Below are positions 15,381 through 24,134 of a DNA stretch of 64,000 bases, piece after piece. The notes below the pieces were generated by a model that saw only the letters and a list, made by a program, of their open reading frames with translations, had not been told where the DNA came from and did not search any database. The stretch is from positions 186,001-250,000 of the forward strand of contig NZ_NERU01000002.1 of assembly GCF_003063265.1 (NCBI RefSeq), written 5' to 3'. This stretch comes from Limnohabitans sp. WS1. Its GTDB lineage: Bacteria; Pseudomonadota; Gammaproteobacteria; Burkholderiales; Burkholderiaceae_C. Every line of letters starts with the position of its first letter. Position 1 is the stretch's first letter. The position numbers and the translations under genes are program-made.

Positions 15381-16400
15381 ATGTTGAAATTGAAATCTTT
15401 TGTGGCAGCCGTTGGCCTGAGCGCCATCGCTGCTGCCAGCTTTGCTGCCGACATCACGGGCGCTGGTGCCACATTCCCTTTCCCCATTTACGCCAAGTGG
15501 GCTGAAGGCTACAAGGCCGCCACAGGTACAGGCATGAATTACCAGTCCATTGGTTCTTCGGGTGGCATCAAGCAAATCCGCGCCAAGACGGTGACTTTCG
15601 GCGCAACCGATGCGCCCGTCAAAGGTGAAGAGCTTGACAAAGACGGCATGGTCCAGTTCCCAGCCATCATTGGCGGCACGGTGCCCGTGATCAACTTGGA
15701 CGGCTTCAAACCCGGCGAATTGCGCGTGACTGGCCCAGTGATGGCCGAGATGTTCCTGGGCAAGATCAGTAAGTGGAATGACCCCAAATTTGTTGCTTTG
15801 AACCCTGGCAAAAACTTGCCCAACGAAACCATCACCATCGTGCACCGCGCCGATGGTTCGGGCACCACTTTCAACTGGACCGACTACCTGACAGCCGTGA
15901 GCAAAGAGTGGGCTGACAAGGTGGGCAAGGGCGCTGCAGTCAAATGGCCAGCGCCCACCTCGGTCGGTGGCAAAGGCAACGAAGGTGTTGCGGCCAACGT
16001 GAACCGCGTCAAGGGTTCTTTGGGTTATGTGGAATATGCCTACGTCAAAAAGAACAAGATGAACTTCATGCAAATCCAGAACGCCGACGGCAAGTACGTC
16101 AGCCCAGACGATTTGACGTTTGCTGCAGCCGCTGCCAGCGCCGACTGGTTCAGCGTGCCAGGCATGGGTGTGTCCATGGTCAATGCCAAGGGTGCCAACA
16201 GCTGGCCCGTCAGCACGGCTTCTTTCATCTTGATGTACAAGAACCCAGCCGACAAAGCCGCATCGGCCGAAGCCCTGAAGTTCTTTGACTGGTCTTTCAA
16301 GAATGGCAAGAAAATGGCCGCAGATTTGGACTACGTCGCATTGCCTGACAGCTTGACCGACCAGATCCGTTCAAAAGTCTGGTCGCAAATCCAGAAGTAA
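15381..16400 (+). CDS. pstS: Phosphate ABC transporter, periplasmic binding protein
   Basis: A 339-residue PstS. The signal peptide (MLKLKSFVAAVGLSAIAAASFA) is cut before ADITGAGATFPFPIYAKW, the conserved mature start with its phosphate-binding loop. Other ligand-loop segments are YQSIGSSGGIKQI, FGATDAPVKGEEL and VHRADGSGTTFNWTDYL. It captures phosphate and hands it to PstCAB. The ATG at 15381 has an AGGAG ribosome binding site 5 bp upstream. It is the first gene of the pst-pho locus, with Pho boxes ahead of it and a hairpin after it. Confidence 0.98.
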   Translation: MLKLKSFVAAVGLSAIAAASFAADITGAGATFPFPIYAKWAEGYKAATGTGMNYQSIGSSGGIKQIRAKTVTFGATDAPVKGEELDKDGMVQFPAIIGGTVPVINLDGFKPGELRVTGPVMAEMFLGKISKWNDPKFVALNPGKNLPNETITIVHRADGSGTTFNWTDYLTAVSKEWADKVGKGAAVKWPAPTSVGGKGNEGVAANVNRVKGSLGYVEYAYVKKNKMNFMQIQNADGKYVSPDDLTFAAAAASADWFSVPGMGVSMVNAKGANSWPVSTASFILMYKNPADKAASAEALKFFDWSFKNGKKMAADLDYVALPDSLTDQIRSKVWSQIQK

Positions 16401-16419
16401 TCCAGGCTCCGGTCTGCTG

Positions 16420-16459
16420 TCCGTCGGTTGTCATTCGGTGACCGACGGATTTCTTGTTT
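16420..16459 (+). terminator. Hairpin with T-tract between pstS and pstC
   Basis: Stem TCCGTCGGT (16420-16428) pairs with ACCGACGGA (16441-16449) around a 12-nt loop and is followed by TTTCTTGTTT. It looks like an intrinsic terminator inside the operon. Partial termination or 3'-end protection here would make far more PstS than membrane components. Confidence 0.7.
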
Positions 16460-16479
16460 AATTAGATGCTCTTTGTTTG

Positions 16480-17469
16480 ATGGGTCAAGACATGCAAACC
16501 CCCCTTTCCAGCGCAGACAGAACCAGCCACATGTTGGCCGTGGTCAAGCGCCAGCGCCTGCAAGACGCGTTGTTTCACCGCTTGACACAGCTTTTCTCGC
16601 TTTTGGTTCTGGTGGCGTTGGCCGGGATCATCGTGTCCTTGTTCATCAATGCGTGGCCCACATTTGCCAAGTTTGGTGCGCGTTTCATCTGGTATGTCGA
16701 ATGGGACATCATCAACGAAGAGTTCGGTGCCGCGATCGCGATTGTCGGCACGTTGGCCAGTGCAGGGATTGCCATGTTGTTGGCGGTGCCATTGGCTTTT
16801 GGCATTGCGGTTTTTCTGACGGAAACTTGTCCTGTGTGGTTGCGTCGCCCTTTGGGCACGGCCATTGAGTTGTTGGCGGCCGTGCCGTCCATCATTTACG
16901 GCATGTTTGGTCTGTTTGTGTTTGCGCCTTTGTTTGCCGATTACATCCAGGTGCCGCTGCGCGATGTGCTGGGGGGCATGCCCCTGATCGGCTTCCTGTT
17001 TGGAGGGGCCCCCAACGGCATGGGCATTTTGGCGGCTGGCATTGTGCTGGCCTTCATGGTCTTGCCTTTTGTGGCTGCCGTGATGCGCGACGTGTTCGAA
17101 ATCACGCCGCCCATTTTGCGTGAATCGGCCTATGGTCTGGGTTGCACGACATGGGAAGTGGTGCGCAAGATCGTTCTGCCTTACACCCAAAAAGGCGTGA
17201 TTGGCGGGATCATGTTGGGTCTCGGTCGCGCCTTGGGTGAGACCATGGCGGTGACCTTTGTGATCGGCAATGCCAACCGCATGCCAACATCGTTGTTCTC
17301 ACCCGGCACGTCCATTGCTTCGACCTTGGCCAACGAGTTTGGTGAGGCCGCAGACTTCCATATTTCTTCTTTGTTTGCGCTCGGCTTTTTGCTGTTCGTG
17401 ATCACCTTCGTGGTTTTGGCCGCCGCCAAAATCATGATCAACCGGGCTGAAAAAGCCAAGGGGTTCTGA
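16480..17469 (+). CDS. pstC: Phosphate ABC transporter permease PstC
   Basis: A 329-residue inner-membrane permease with six main hydrophobic segments. The EAA-type loop is [16 protein letters not shown] and the family segment is [19 protein letters not shown]. It forms the channel with PstA. The gene follows pstS by 79 bp and precedes pstA by 1 bp. The start could be ATG 16480 or ATG 16492; neither has a strong ribosome binding site, fitting lower expression than pstS. Confidence 0.97.
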   Translation: MGQDMQTPLSSADRTSHMLAVVKRQRLQDALFHRLTQLFSLLVLVALAGIIVSLFINAWPTFAKFGARFIWYVEWDIINEEFGAAIAIVGTLASAGIAMLLAVPLAFGIAVFLTETCPVWLRRPLGTAIELLAAVPSIIYGMFGLFVFAPLFADYIQVPLRDVLGGMPLIGFLFGGAPNGMGILAAGIVLAFMVLPFVAAVMRDVFEITPPILRESAYGLGCTTWEVVRKIVLPYTQKGVIGGIMLGLGRALGETMAVTFVIGNANRMPTSLFSPGTSIASTLANEFGEAADFHISSLFALGFLLFVITFVVLAAAKIMINRAEKAKGF

Positions 17470-17470
17470 C

Positions 17471-18331
17471 ATGGCCATGAACATGAATCAAGCCTTGTAT
17501 CGCCGCCGCCGATTGGCCAATGCCTGGGGCATGGTGACATCCATGATCGCCATGGCTTTGGGTCTGGCGGTGTTGTTGTGGATTTTGGTGGTGCTGTTTT
17601 CAAACGGCTTTGCCGCACTGGACCTGAACTTGCTGACGCAGGACACGCCGGCACCCGGTACCGAGGGCGGTGGTTTGCGCAATGCCATTGTGGGCAGTTT
17701 GTTGATGGTGGGACTCACCGTGTTGGTGGCCACGCCTGTGGGCATTTTGGCGGGGATTTATCTCACCGAATACGGCGACCAAAGCAAAACCGCCGAGCTG
17801 ACCCGTTTTGTGACCGACATCATGCTGTCGGCTCCATCCATCGTGATTGGCTTGTTTGTGTACGCGATTGCGGTGGCCACTTTGGGCACCTTTTCGGGCT
17901 ACGCAGGCAGTTTGGCCCTGACGCTGATTGCCGTGCCTGTGGTCATGCGCACCACCGAGAACATGCTGCGCTTGGTGCCCGGCAGTCTGCGCGAGGCGGC
18001 ATTTGCCCTGGGTGCTCCACGCTGGAAAGTGTCCTTGTCCGTCACGCTGCGTGCGGCCAAGAGTGGCGTGATCACGGGCTTGTTGCTGGCCGTGGCCCGC
18101 ATCAGCGGTGAAACAGCTCCTTTGTTGTTCACAGCGCTGAATAACCAATTCTTCAATGCCGACATGAGCAAGCCCATGGCCAACTTGCCGGTGGTGATTT
18201 TCCAGTTCGCCATGAGTCCCTATGACAACTGGATTCGACTGGCGTGGGCTGGGGCATTGCTCGTCACCTTGGCTGTGTTGGTGCTCAACATTCTGGCACG
18301 CGTGTTTTTCAGGGACAAACAGTCGGCGTGA
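17471..18331 (+). CDS. pstA: Phosphate ABC transporter permease PstA
   Basis: A 286-residue permease paired with PstC. Conserved parts are the cytoplasmic coupling loop ARISGETAPLLFTALNNQF and the membrane segment SAPSIVIGLFVYAIAVATLG. Six hydrophobic segments are visible. The start follows the pstC stop by 1 bp, which indicates tight co-expression. The order pstS-C-A-B is the canonical one. Confidence 0.97.
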   Translation: MAMNMNQALYRRRRLANAWGMVTSMIAMALGLAVLLWILVVLFSNGFAALDLNLLTQDTPAPGTEGGGLRNAIVGSLLMVGLTVLVATPVGILAGIYLTEYGDQSKTAELTRFVTDIMLSAPSIVIGLFVYAIAVATLGTFSGYAGSLALTLIAVPVVMRTTENMLRLVPGSLREAAFALGAPRWKVSLSVTLRAAKSGVITGLLLAVARISGETAPLLFTALNNQFFNADMSKPMANLPVVIFQFAMSPYDNWIRLAWAGALLVTLAVLVLNILARVFFRDKQSA

Positions 18332-18385
18332 TGCCGTTTGGCCCAAACACCTCAGCTTCTTCATTTTGCATTCACAGGAATCTCC

Positions 18386-19159
18386 ATGCCTGACAAGACA
18401 CCGACTCAAAACGCGCTGGAAGTGCGCAACCTTGACTTTTATTACGGCAAATTCAAAGGCCTGAAAAACGTCAACCTCAACATTGCAGAGCACCGCGTGA
18501 CCGCCTTCATTGGCCCATCGGGTTGCGGCAAATCCACCTTGCTGCGCACGCTCAACCGCATGTACAGCCTTTATCCGGGTCAACGCGCTGAAGGCGAAAT
18601 CAAGTTTTATGGCCAGAACATTCTGGACAAAGGCCAAGACTTGAACTTGCTTCGCGCCCAAATCGGCATGGTCTTCCAAAAGCCCACACCTTTCCCCATG
18701 TCGATCTACGACAACATCGCTTTTGGTGTGCGTTTGTACGAAAAGCTCAGCCGCGCCGACATGGACGAACGTGTGGAGTCGGCCCTCACCAAGGCCGCCA
18801 TTTGGAATGAAGTCAAAGACAAACTGGGCCAAAGTGGTTTGTCTCTGTCGGGCGGTCAGCAGCAACGCCTGTGCATTGCCCGCACGGTGGCGGTCAAGCC
18901 CAAAGTCATTTTGTTGGACGAGCCGACTTCGGCTTTGGACCCCATCTCGACCGCCAAGGTCGAGGAATTGGTCAGCGAGTTGAAGAAAGACTACACGGTG
19001 GCCATCGTGACGCACAACATGCAGCAAGCTGCACGCGTGTCCGACTTCACCGCCTACATGTACCTGGGTGAATTGGTGGAGTTTGGTCAGACCGAGCAAA
19101 TTTTCATGAAGCCTGCACGCCAGGAAACCGAAGACTACATCACTGGCCGTTTCGGCTGA
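18386..19159 (+). CDS. pstB: Phosphate ABC transporter ATPase PstB
   Basis: A 257-residue ABC ATPase. Walker A is GPSGCGKST, the Q-loop is [16 protein letters not shown], the signature is [11 protein letters not shown] and Walker B is [13 protein letters not shown]; the C-terminal end YITGRFG is the usual PstB ending. It energises PstCA and takes part in signalling phosphate status to PhoR through PhoU. The ATG at 18386 has AGGA 6-7 bp upstream; the longer frame from 18338 is untranslated leader. Confidence 0.98.
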   Translation: MPDKTPTQNALEVRNLDFYYGKFKGLKNVNLNIAEHRVTAFIGPSGCGKSTLLRTLNRMYSLYPGQRAEGEIKFYGQNILDKGQDLNLLRAQIGMVFQKPTPFPMSIYDNIAFGVRLYEKLSRADMDERVESALTKAAIWNEVKDKLGQSGLSLSGGQQQRLCIARTVAVKPKVILLDEPTSALDPISTAKVEELVSELKKDYTVAIVTHNMQQAARVSDFTAYMYLGELVEFGQTEQIFMKPARQETEDYITGRFG

Positions 19160-19172
19160 TCAGGGGAAAACC

Positions 19173-19871
19173 ATGGAAAAGCACATTTCGAGTCAATTTG
19201 ACGCTGACCTGACCAACGTGTCGTCGCGCGTTCTGGAGTTGGGCGGCTTGGTGGAGTCTCAGACCCGCCATGCGGTGTATGCGCTGGCGCAATTCAGTGT
19301 AGAAGTGGCCGATCAGGTCATTGCGGCTGAAAAACAAGTCAACAAACTGGAGGTGGAGATCGATGCCGAGTTGGCCTCCATCATTGCCCGCAGGCAGCCC
19401 ACGGCACGCGATTTGCGCCTGCTGATGGCGATCTCCAAAATCACGGGCAATCTGGAGCGAGCCGGCGACGAAGCGGACCGCATTGCCCGCATGGTCAAAC
19501 AAATTTTGGCACAAGGCAGCCCACGCAACTTGCCATCGTCAGAACTGCGTGTGGCCTCTGACCTGGCCTCAGGTTTGTTGCGCAAAGCCTTGGATGCTTT
19601 TGCTCGCCTGGATGTGAACACGGCCTTGGTGATTTTGAAAGAAGACGACCTGATTGACGCTGAGTTCAATGGATTTTTGCGCAAGCTGGTCACCTACATG
19701 ATGGAAGACCCTCGCACCATTTCGGCCAGCCTGGACTTGCTGTTTGTGGCCAAAGCCATTGAGCGCATTGGTGACCATGCCAAAAACATTGCCGAGTTTG
19801 TGATTTATGTGGTCAAGGGGGCCGATGTGCGGCACACGGCCTTGACCGAGATTGAAAAAGCGGTGCGATGA
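19173..19871 (+). CDS. phoU: Phosphate signalling regulator PhoU
   Basis: A 232-residue all-helical protein with two PhoU repeats (metal-binding ExxxD/DxxxD-like patterns in GDEADRIARM and ERIGDHAKNIAEF). PhoU links PstSCAB to PhoR and keeps PhoR in its dephosphorylating state when phosphate is plentiful; it also curbs uptake. It starts 13 bp after pstB and overlaps phoB by 4 bp, so regulator and transporter are made together. Confidence 0.96.
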   Translation: MEKHISSQFDADLTNVSSRVLELGGLVESQTRHAVYALAQFSVEVADQVIAAEKQVNKLEVEIDAELASIIARRQPTARDLRLLMAISKITGNLERAGDEADRIARMVKQILAQGSPRNLPSSELRVASDLASGLLRKALDAFARLDVNTALVILKEDDLIDAEFNGFLRKLVTYMMEDPRTISASLDLLFVAKAIERIGDHAKNIAEFVIYVVKGADVRHTALTEIEKAVR

Positions 19872-20563
19872 GAACCCTGCCCAGGATCCTCATTGTTGAG
19901 GACGAATCGTCGATTGCTGAGTTGATCTCGGTCAACCTTCGGCACAACGGCTTTCAGCCAGTGTGGGCCATGGACGCCGAGTCAGCCCAAAAAGAGCTCG
20001 ATGAAATCTTGCCCGATGTCATCTTGCTCGATTGGATGCTGCCTGGCGAAAGTGGTCTGACTTTGGCTCGGCGCTGGCGTGCCGCTGCACGAACCAAGTC
20101 CGTGCCCATCTTGATGCTGACTGCAAGAGGGGATGAGTCTGATCGGGTGGCGGGCTTGGATGCGGGTGCAGACGATTACATCGTCAAACCCTTTTCGCCG
20201 CGTGAGCTGCTCGCTCGCATCCGTGCGGTGTTGCGCCGTCGCGTGCCCGAGTCTGCGGGTGGGGCCGTCAAAGTGGGGGATTTGCAACTCGATGCCGACA
20301 CCTACCGTGTGAGTTGGCAGGAGAAACCTCTCAAGATTGGACCCACCGAGTTCAAGTTGTTGCAATACATGATGCGTCATCCTGAACGTGTGCACACCCG
20401 TGGCATGTTGCTGGACAAGGTCTGGGGTGACCATGTTTACATAGAAGAGCGCACGGTCGACGTCCACGTCAAGCGTCTGCGAGAGTCCTTGGGGGATGCG
20501 GGCAGCATGATCGAGACTGTGCGTGGAGCGGGTTACCGTTTGACAGCTGCGCCTGCGGTGTGA
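19868..20563 (+). CDS. phoB: Phosphate response regulator PhoB
   Basis: A 231-residue OmpR/PhoB-class regulator. The receiver domain has acidic residues (IVEDES) and the phospho-acceptor Asp in VILLDWMLPGESG, with Lys in DDYIVKPFSPREL. The winged-helix output domain ends in VDVHVKRLRESLG and VRGAGYRL. It binds 11-bp-phased Pho boxes, several of which can be seen in this window. Its ATG overlaps the phoU stop (ATGA) and phoR follows at once. Confidence 0.97.
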   Translation: MRTLPRILIVEDESSIAELISVNLRHNGFQPVWAMDAESAQKELDEILPDVILLDWMLPGESGLTLARRWRAAARTKSVPILMLTARGDESDRVAGLDAGADDYIVKPFSPRELLARIRAVLRRRVPESAGGAVKVGDLQLDADTYRVSWQEKPLKIGPTEFKLLQYMMRHPERVHTRGMLLDKVWGDHVYIEERTVDVHVKRLRESLGDAGSMIETVRGAGYRLTAAPAV

Positions 20564-20566
20564 GTG

Positions 20567-21916
20567 ATGCTGATTTCTGTCATTGAACTTTTGGCCCTGT
20601 TGGGTCTGTTGGTCACACCGGTTTGGTTTTTTGGAGGACTGACTTGGGCGCTGTGCATGGCGGTGTTGGTGCTGCTCGGCGTGGTGTTGGTGCAGATTTG
20701 GAAAGCCGAGCGTTTGGAGTTGTGGTTGTCTCGGCCCAACTGGCGTGATGAGTTGGCGTGGGGCGGTGTTTGGGGTGAGATTGTTCAACGCATTCAACGC
20801 CAACTGCGTCAACACGACAAACAACTGCGCACCAGTGAACAGCGCTTGCAGTACTTTTTGCAAGCCATTCAGGCCTCACCCAATGGGGTGACTTTGCTGG
20901 ACAACGAAGGGCGCATCGAATGGTGCAATGCCACGGCCTCTAACCACTTGGGGCTCGATGCCAAGCGCGATGTGCAGCAGCACATCGTTCATTTGCTGCG
21001 CGACCCGACTTTTTCCAAGTACTTTGCGCAGGAAGAGCATGACAGTGAAGTCATCATCGACGGTCGCTCGTCATCCTTGACGCAAATGCCCAAGCTGTCG
21101 ATTCAGTTGCACCAATACGGCGAAGGTCAGCACTTGCTCTTGAGCCGAGACATCACCTTGGTCAGCTTGGCCGATGCCATGCGGCGTGATTTTGTGGCCA
21201 ATGTGTCCCATGAAATTCGCACACCCCTGACAGTCTTGAGCGGTTTTGTTGAGACACTCATGACCATTCCCTTGGCCCCGGATGAACAGCAAACGTATTT
21301 GCAATTGATGTCTGTGCAGGCCTCACGCATGCAAAGTCTGGTGGCTGATTTGCTGACTTTGTCGCAACTCGAAGGCAGTTTGCCTCCAGGAACCCACGAG
21401 ACGGTGTCTCTGAGTGATCTGATGTCGCAAGTGGCTTGTGATGCGGCCTCTTTGTCGGCTGTTTTGTCTGGCCAGGAGGGTGATGAACGAGGACCCGTGC
21501 ACGAACTGGACTTCAGCAAACCCATTGAGTGGAATTTGCTGGGCGTGCGCACAGAACTTTTCAGCGCGGTGTCCAATTTGGTGAGCAATGGCGTGCGCTA
21601 CACGCCGGCCGGTGGGCGTGTGAGTGCAGGCTGGTTCAGGGTGCCGGATGGTGTGGTGTTTCGTGTCACCGACACGGGTCCTGGCATTGCCGCTGAGCAT
21701 TTGCCAAGACTTTCTGAGCGCTTTTACAGGGTTGACCGCAGCCGCTCACGCGAGACCGGTGGCACCGGCTTGGGCTTGGCCATTGCCAAGCATGTGGCGC
21801 AACGGCATGGCGGTGAATTGCGCATTGAAAGTCAATTGGGCAAGGGCTCGACCTTCATGTTGTTTTTCCCGGCCAGTCGGGTTGTGGCATTGACTGCTTT
21901 GGATCCGGTTCGGTGA
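20567..21916 (+). CDS. phoR: Phosphate sensor histidine kinase PhoR
   Basis: A 449-residue kinase. Two membrane segments lie within the first 45 residues with almost no periplasmic loop, as in other PhoR proteins. A PAS domain follows (FLQAIQASPNGVTLLDNEGRIEWCN), then the H-box NVSHEIRTPLTVLSGF, the N-box LVSNGVRYTP and the G-boxes DTGPGIA and GGTGLGLAIAKHV. It phosphorylates PhoB when PstSCAB-PhoU reports starvation. The ATG at 20567 is chosen over a GTG one codon earlier. Confidence 0.97.
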   Translation: MLISVIELLALLGLLVTPVWFFGGLTWALCMAVLVLLGVVLVQIWKAERLELWLSRPNWRDELAWGGVWGEIVQRIQRQLRQHDKQLRTSEQRLQYFLQAIQASPNGVTLLDNEGRIEWCNATASNHLGLDAKRDVQQHIVHLLRDPTFSKYFAQEEHDSEVIIDGRSSSLTQMPKLSIQLHQYGEGQHLLLSRDITLVSLADAMRRDFVANVSHEIRTPLTVLSGFVETLMTIPLAPDEQQTYLQLMSVQASRMQSLVADLLTLSQLEGSLPPGTHETVSLSDLMSQVACDAASLSAVLSGQEGDERGPVHELDFSKPIEWNLLGVRTELFSAVSNLVSNGVRYTPAGGRVSAGWFRVPDGVVFRVTDTGPGIAAEHLPRLSERFYRVDRSRSRETGGTGLGLAIAKHVAQRHGGELRIESQLGKGSTFMLFFPASRVVALTALDPVR

Positions 21917-21954
21917 TGTTTGCAGCAACGCTTTTTGGGTGAATCGGTGCCATT

Positions 21955-22517
21955 GCCGCGATCAAGCCTCGCAGACCACCCAAAATCGCCCCGAGGGCGG
22001 GGCTCCCACAAAATGCAGAAAGCCCCCTGTAGGAGCGACGCCCCCGTCGCGATCAAGCCTCGCAGACCACCACCCATCGCCCCGAGGGCGGGGCTCCTAC
22101 AAAATGCAGGCAGCCCCCTGTAGGAGCGACGCCCCCGTCGCGATCAGCCTCGCAGACCACCACCCATCGCCCCGAGGGCGGGGCTCCTACAAAATGCAGG
22201 GCATTCCCTGTAGGAGCGACGCCCCCGTCGCGATCAGGCCACGCAGACCACTCAGAATCGCCCCGAGGGCGGGGCTCCCACAAAATGCAGGAAGCCCCCT
22301 GTAGGAGCGACGACCCGTCGCGATCAGGCATCGCAAACCACCCAGAATCGGCCCGAGGGTGGGGCTCTTACAAAATGCAGGCAGCCCCCTGTAGGAGCGA
22401 CGCCCTCGTCGCGATCAGCTTCGCAGACCACCCAGAATCGCCCCGAGGACGGGGCTCCTACAAAATGCAGGCAGCCCCCTGTAGGAGCGACGCCCCCGTC
22501 GCGATCAAGCCTTGCAG
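21955..22517. repeat. Tandem array of 90-91 bp REP/BIME-like repeats
   Basis: Six to seven copies of a unit, each holding TAGGAGCGACGCCCCCGTCG and, about 50 bp later, CGAGGGCGGGGCTCC. The two parts are rough inverted counterparts (GTAGGAGC...GCTCCTAC), so each unit can fold. TAGGAG recurs at about 22030, 22121, 22211, 22302, 22392 and 22482. Copies differ by a few bases. There is no cas gene and no variable spacer. It follows phoR with no other terminator seen and may act as transcript 3'-end structure. Confidence 0.85.
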
Positions 22518-22595
22518 ACCTTCACCCATCACCCAAGCAGCGGGCCTCGTGCACTGATCGCAGGGCCGTTCAATCACTGAAACTGGCCCTGCGCT

Positions 22596-22635
22596 TTGTC
22601 ATTCAAAAGACGCAAAACTGACTTTGACGTTTCAC
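22596..22635 (+). promoter_or_regulatory. Candidate degenerate Pho-box array upstream of ugd
   Basis: Half-site-like heptamers in 11-bp phase: TTGTCAT at 22596, AAGACGC at 22607, CTGACTT at 22618 and GTTTCAC at 22629. The first and third are close to the pstS half-sites, the others weak. It lies 39-78 bp before the ugd start codon. Confidence 0.45.
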
Positions 22636-22673
22636 GCTGTGTGTCAATCATCTCCCCCATAGGAGGTGCTGCA

Positions 22674-24134
22674 ATGCGAGTCACGGTCATCGGTTCGGGT
22701 TATGTGGGTTTGGTCACTGGGGGGTGCCTCTCGGACCTGGGTTTCAAAGTGGTGTGTTTGGACAAGGATGCTGAGAAAATCCGCACCCTGCAAGAGGGCG
22801 ATGTGCCCATTTTTGAGCCCGGCCTCAAAGCCTTGCTGAACAAAAATCAAGCCGATGGGCGCATCCGTTTCACCAGCGATGCTGTGGATGCCATTGACCA
22901 TGGGGATGTGCTGTTCATCGCTGTGGGCACACCACCATCTGAAGACGGTTCTGCCGATTTGGGTCATGTGCTGTCGGTCGCGTCCATGGTGGGGCGTCAC
23001 TTGAAAAGTTTCAAACTGGTGGTCAACAAATCTACCGTGCCCGTAGGCACGGCTGACCAAGTCCGGTCAGCGATTGCGCATGAGCTGACGCAGCGCGGCA
23101 TGCCACACGACCTGTTCGACGTGGTGTCCAATCCTGAGTTCCTCAAAGAAGGTGCGGCCATTGACGATTTCATGCGGCCAGACCGGATTGTGGTCGGTTT
23201 GGATGAGGGTCCCCACCATGCCCGCAGCCAGCGCATGATGGGCGATTTGTATGCCAGTTTTAACCGCCACCATGCCCGCACGGTGTGGATGGATGTGCGC
23301 AGCGCTGAATTGACCAAATACGCTGCCAACGCGATGCTGGCTGCCCGCATTTCATTCATGAACGAGATTGCCAATTTGGCCGATGAGTTGGGCGCCGATG
23401 TGGACCAGATCCGACGCGGCATGGGGGCTGATGAACGCATTGGTTACGGCTTTTTGTATGCCGGGTGTGGCTATGGGGGAAGTTGTTTTCCAAAAGACAC
23501 ACAGGCTTTGGTCAGCACCGCCAAGTTGCATGGCCATGACATGGCCGTGGTCAGTGCGACAGAAAGTGTCAATGAACGTCAGAAACGGATTTTGGTGGAT
23601 CGCCTGGTGCAGCATGCGGGCGAGGATTTGTCGGGTCTGAAAATTGCCTTGTGGGGCTTGGCCTTCAAGCCCAACACCGATGACATGCGCGAAGCTCCCA
23701 GCCGGGTGGTGATTCGCGAATTGTTGATGCGGGGCGCACAGGTCACCGCTTATGACCCTGTGGCCAGCATCGAAGCCATGAAGGCGCTGCGCGAGGACTT
23801 TGCGCAAGACCCTGAACTGCTCCAACGTTTCGAAATTGTTCCAAGTGATTTGCAGGGTTTGCAAGGAGCCGATGCTTTGTTGGTTTTGACCGAATGGAAG
23901 AATTTTCACAACCCTGACTTTGAAGCCATGAAGGCACTCATGCGAACGCCTTTCATTGTGGATGGCCGCAACCTTTACAACCCACAGGCTTTGCTGGCAT
24001 TGGGCATGGCCTACCAAGGGGTGGGCCGTCGCAATGCCTTGGTTCAAGGTCTGAGGTTTGATCGCAGTCTGGCACCTCTTTTCAAGCCCATGCTTGAGAA
24101 CCCACCGCCGTCTTGCACGACAGTGCATGCCTAA
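22674..24134 (+). CDS. ugd: UDP-glucose 6-dehydrogenase
   Basis: A 486-residue UDP-glucose/GDP-mannose dehydrogenase that oxidises UDP-glucose twice to UDP-glucuronate. Motifs: NAD-binding VIGSGYVGLVTGGCLSDLG, substrate loop NPEFLKEGAAIDDFMRPDR, catalytic Cys in GYGGSCFPKDT and the C-terminal FKPNTDDMREAPS. An AGGAGG ribosome binding site precedes the ATG at 22674. It overlaps lplT by 8 bp. UDP-glucuronate can feed glucuronosyl lipids, capsule or lipopolysaccharide; the lipid neighbours and a candidate Pho box favour lipids, by inference. Confidence 0.95.
   Translation: MRVTVIGSGYVGLVTGGCLSDLGFKVVCLDKDAEKIRTLQEGDVPIFEPGLKALLNKNQADGRIRFTSDAVDAIDHGDVLFIAVGTPPSEDGSADLGHVLSVASMVGRHLKSFKLVVNKSTVPVGTADQVRSAIAHELTQRGMPHDLFDVVSNPEFLKEGAAIDDFMRPDRIVVGLDEGPHHARSQRMMGDLYASFNRHHARTVWMDVRSAELTKYAANAMLAARISFMNEIANLADELGADVDQIRRGMGADERIGYGFLYAGCGYGGSCFPKDTQALVSTAKLHGHDMAVVSATESVNERQKRILVDRLVQHAGEDLSGLKIALWGLAFKPNTDDMREAPSRVVIRELLMRGAQVTAYDPVASIEAMKALREDFAQDPELLQRFEIVPSDLQGLQGADALLVLTEWKNFHNPDFEAMKALMRTPFIVDGRNLYNPQALLALGMAYQGVGRRNALVQGLRFDRSLAPLFKPMLENPPPSCTTVHA

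Noticed and set aside
21955..22517. CRISPR array
   Set aside because: Units are contiguous 90-91 bp foldable repeats without unique spacers of even length, and no cas genes are nearby.
21920..22557. Open frames through the repeat array (RSDAPVAI-type repeats)
   Set aside because: Created by translation of the REP-like units; no start signals and no conserved protein.
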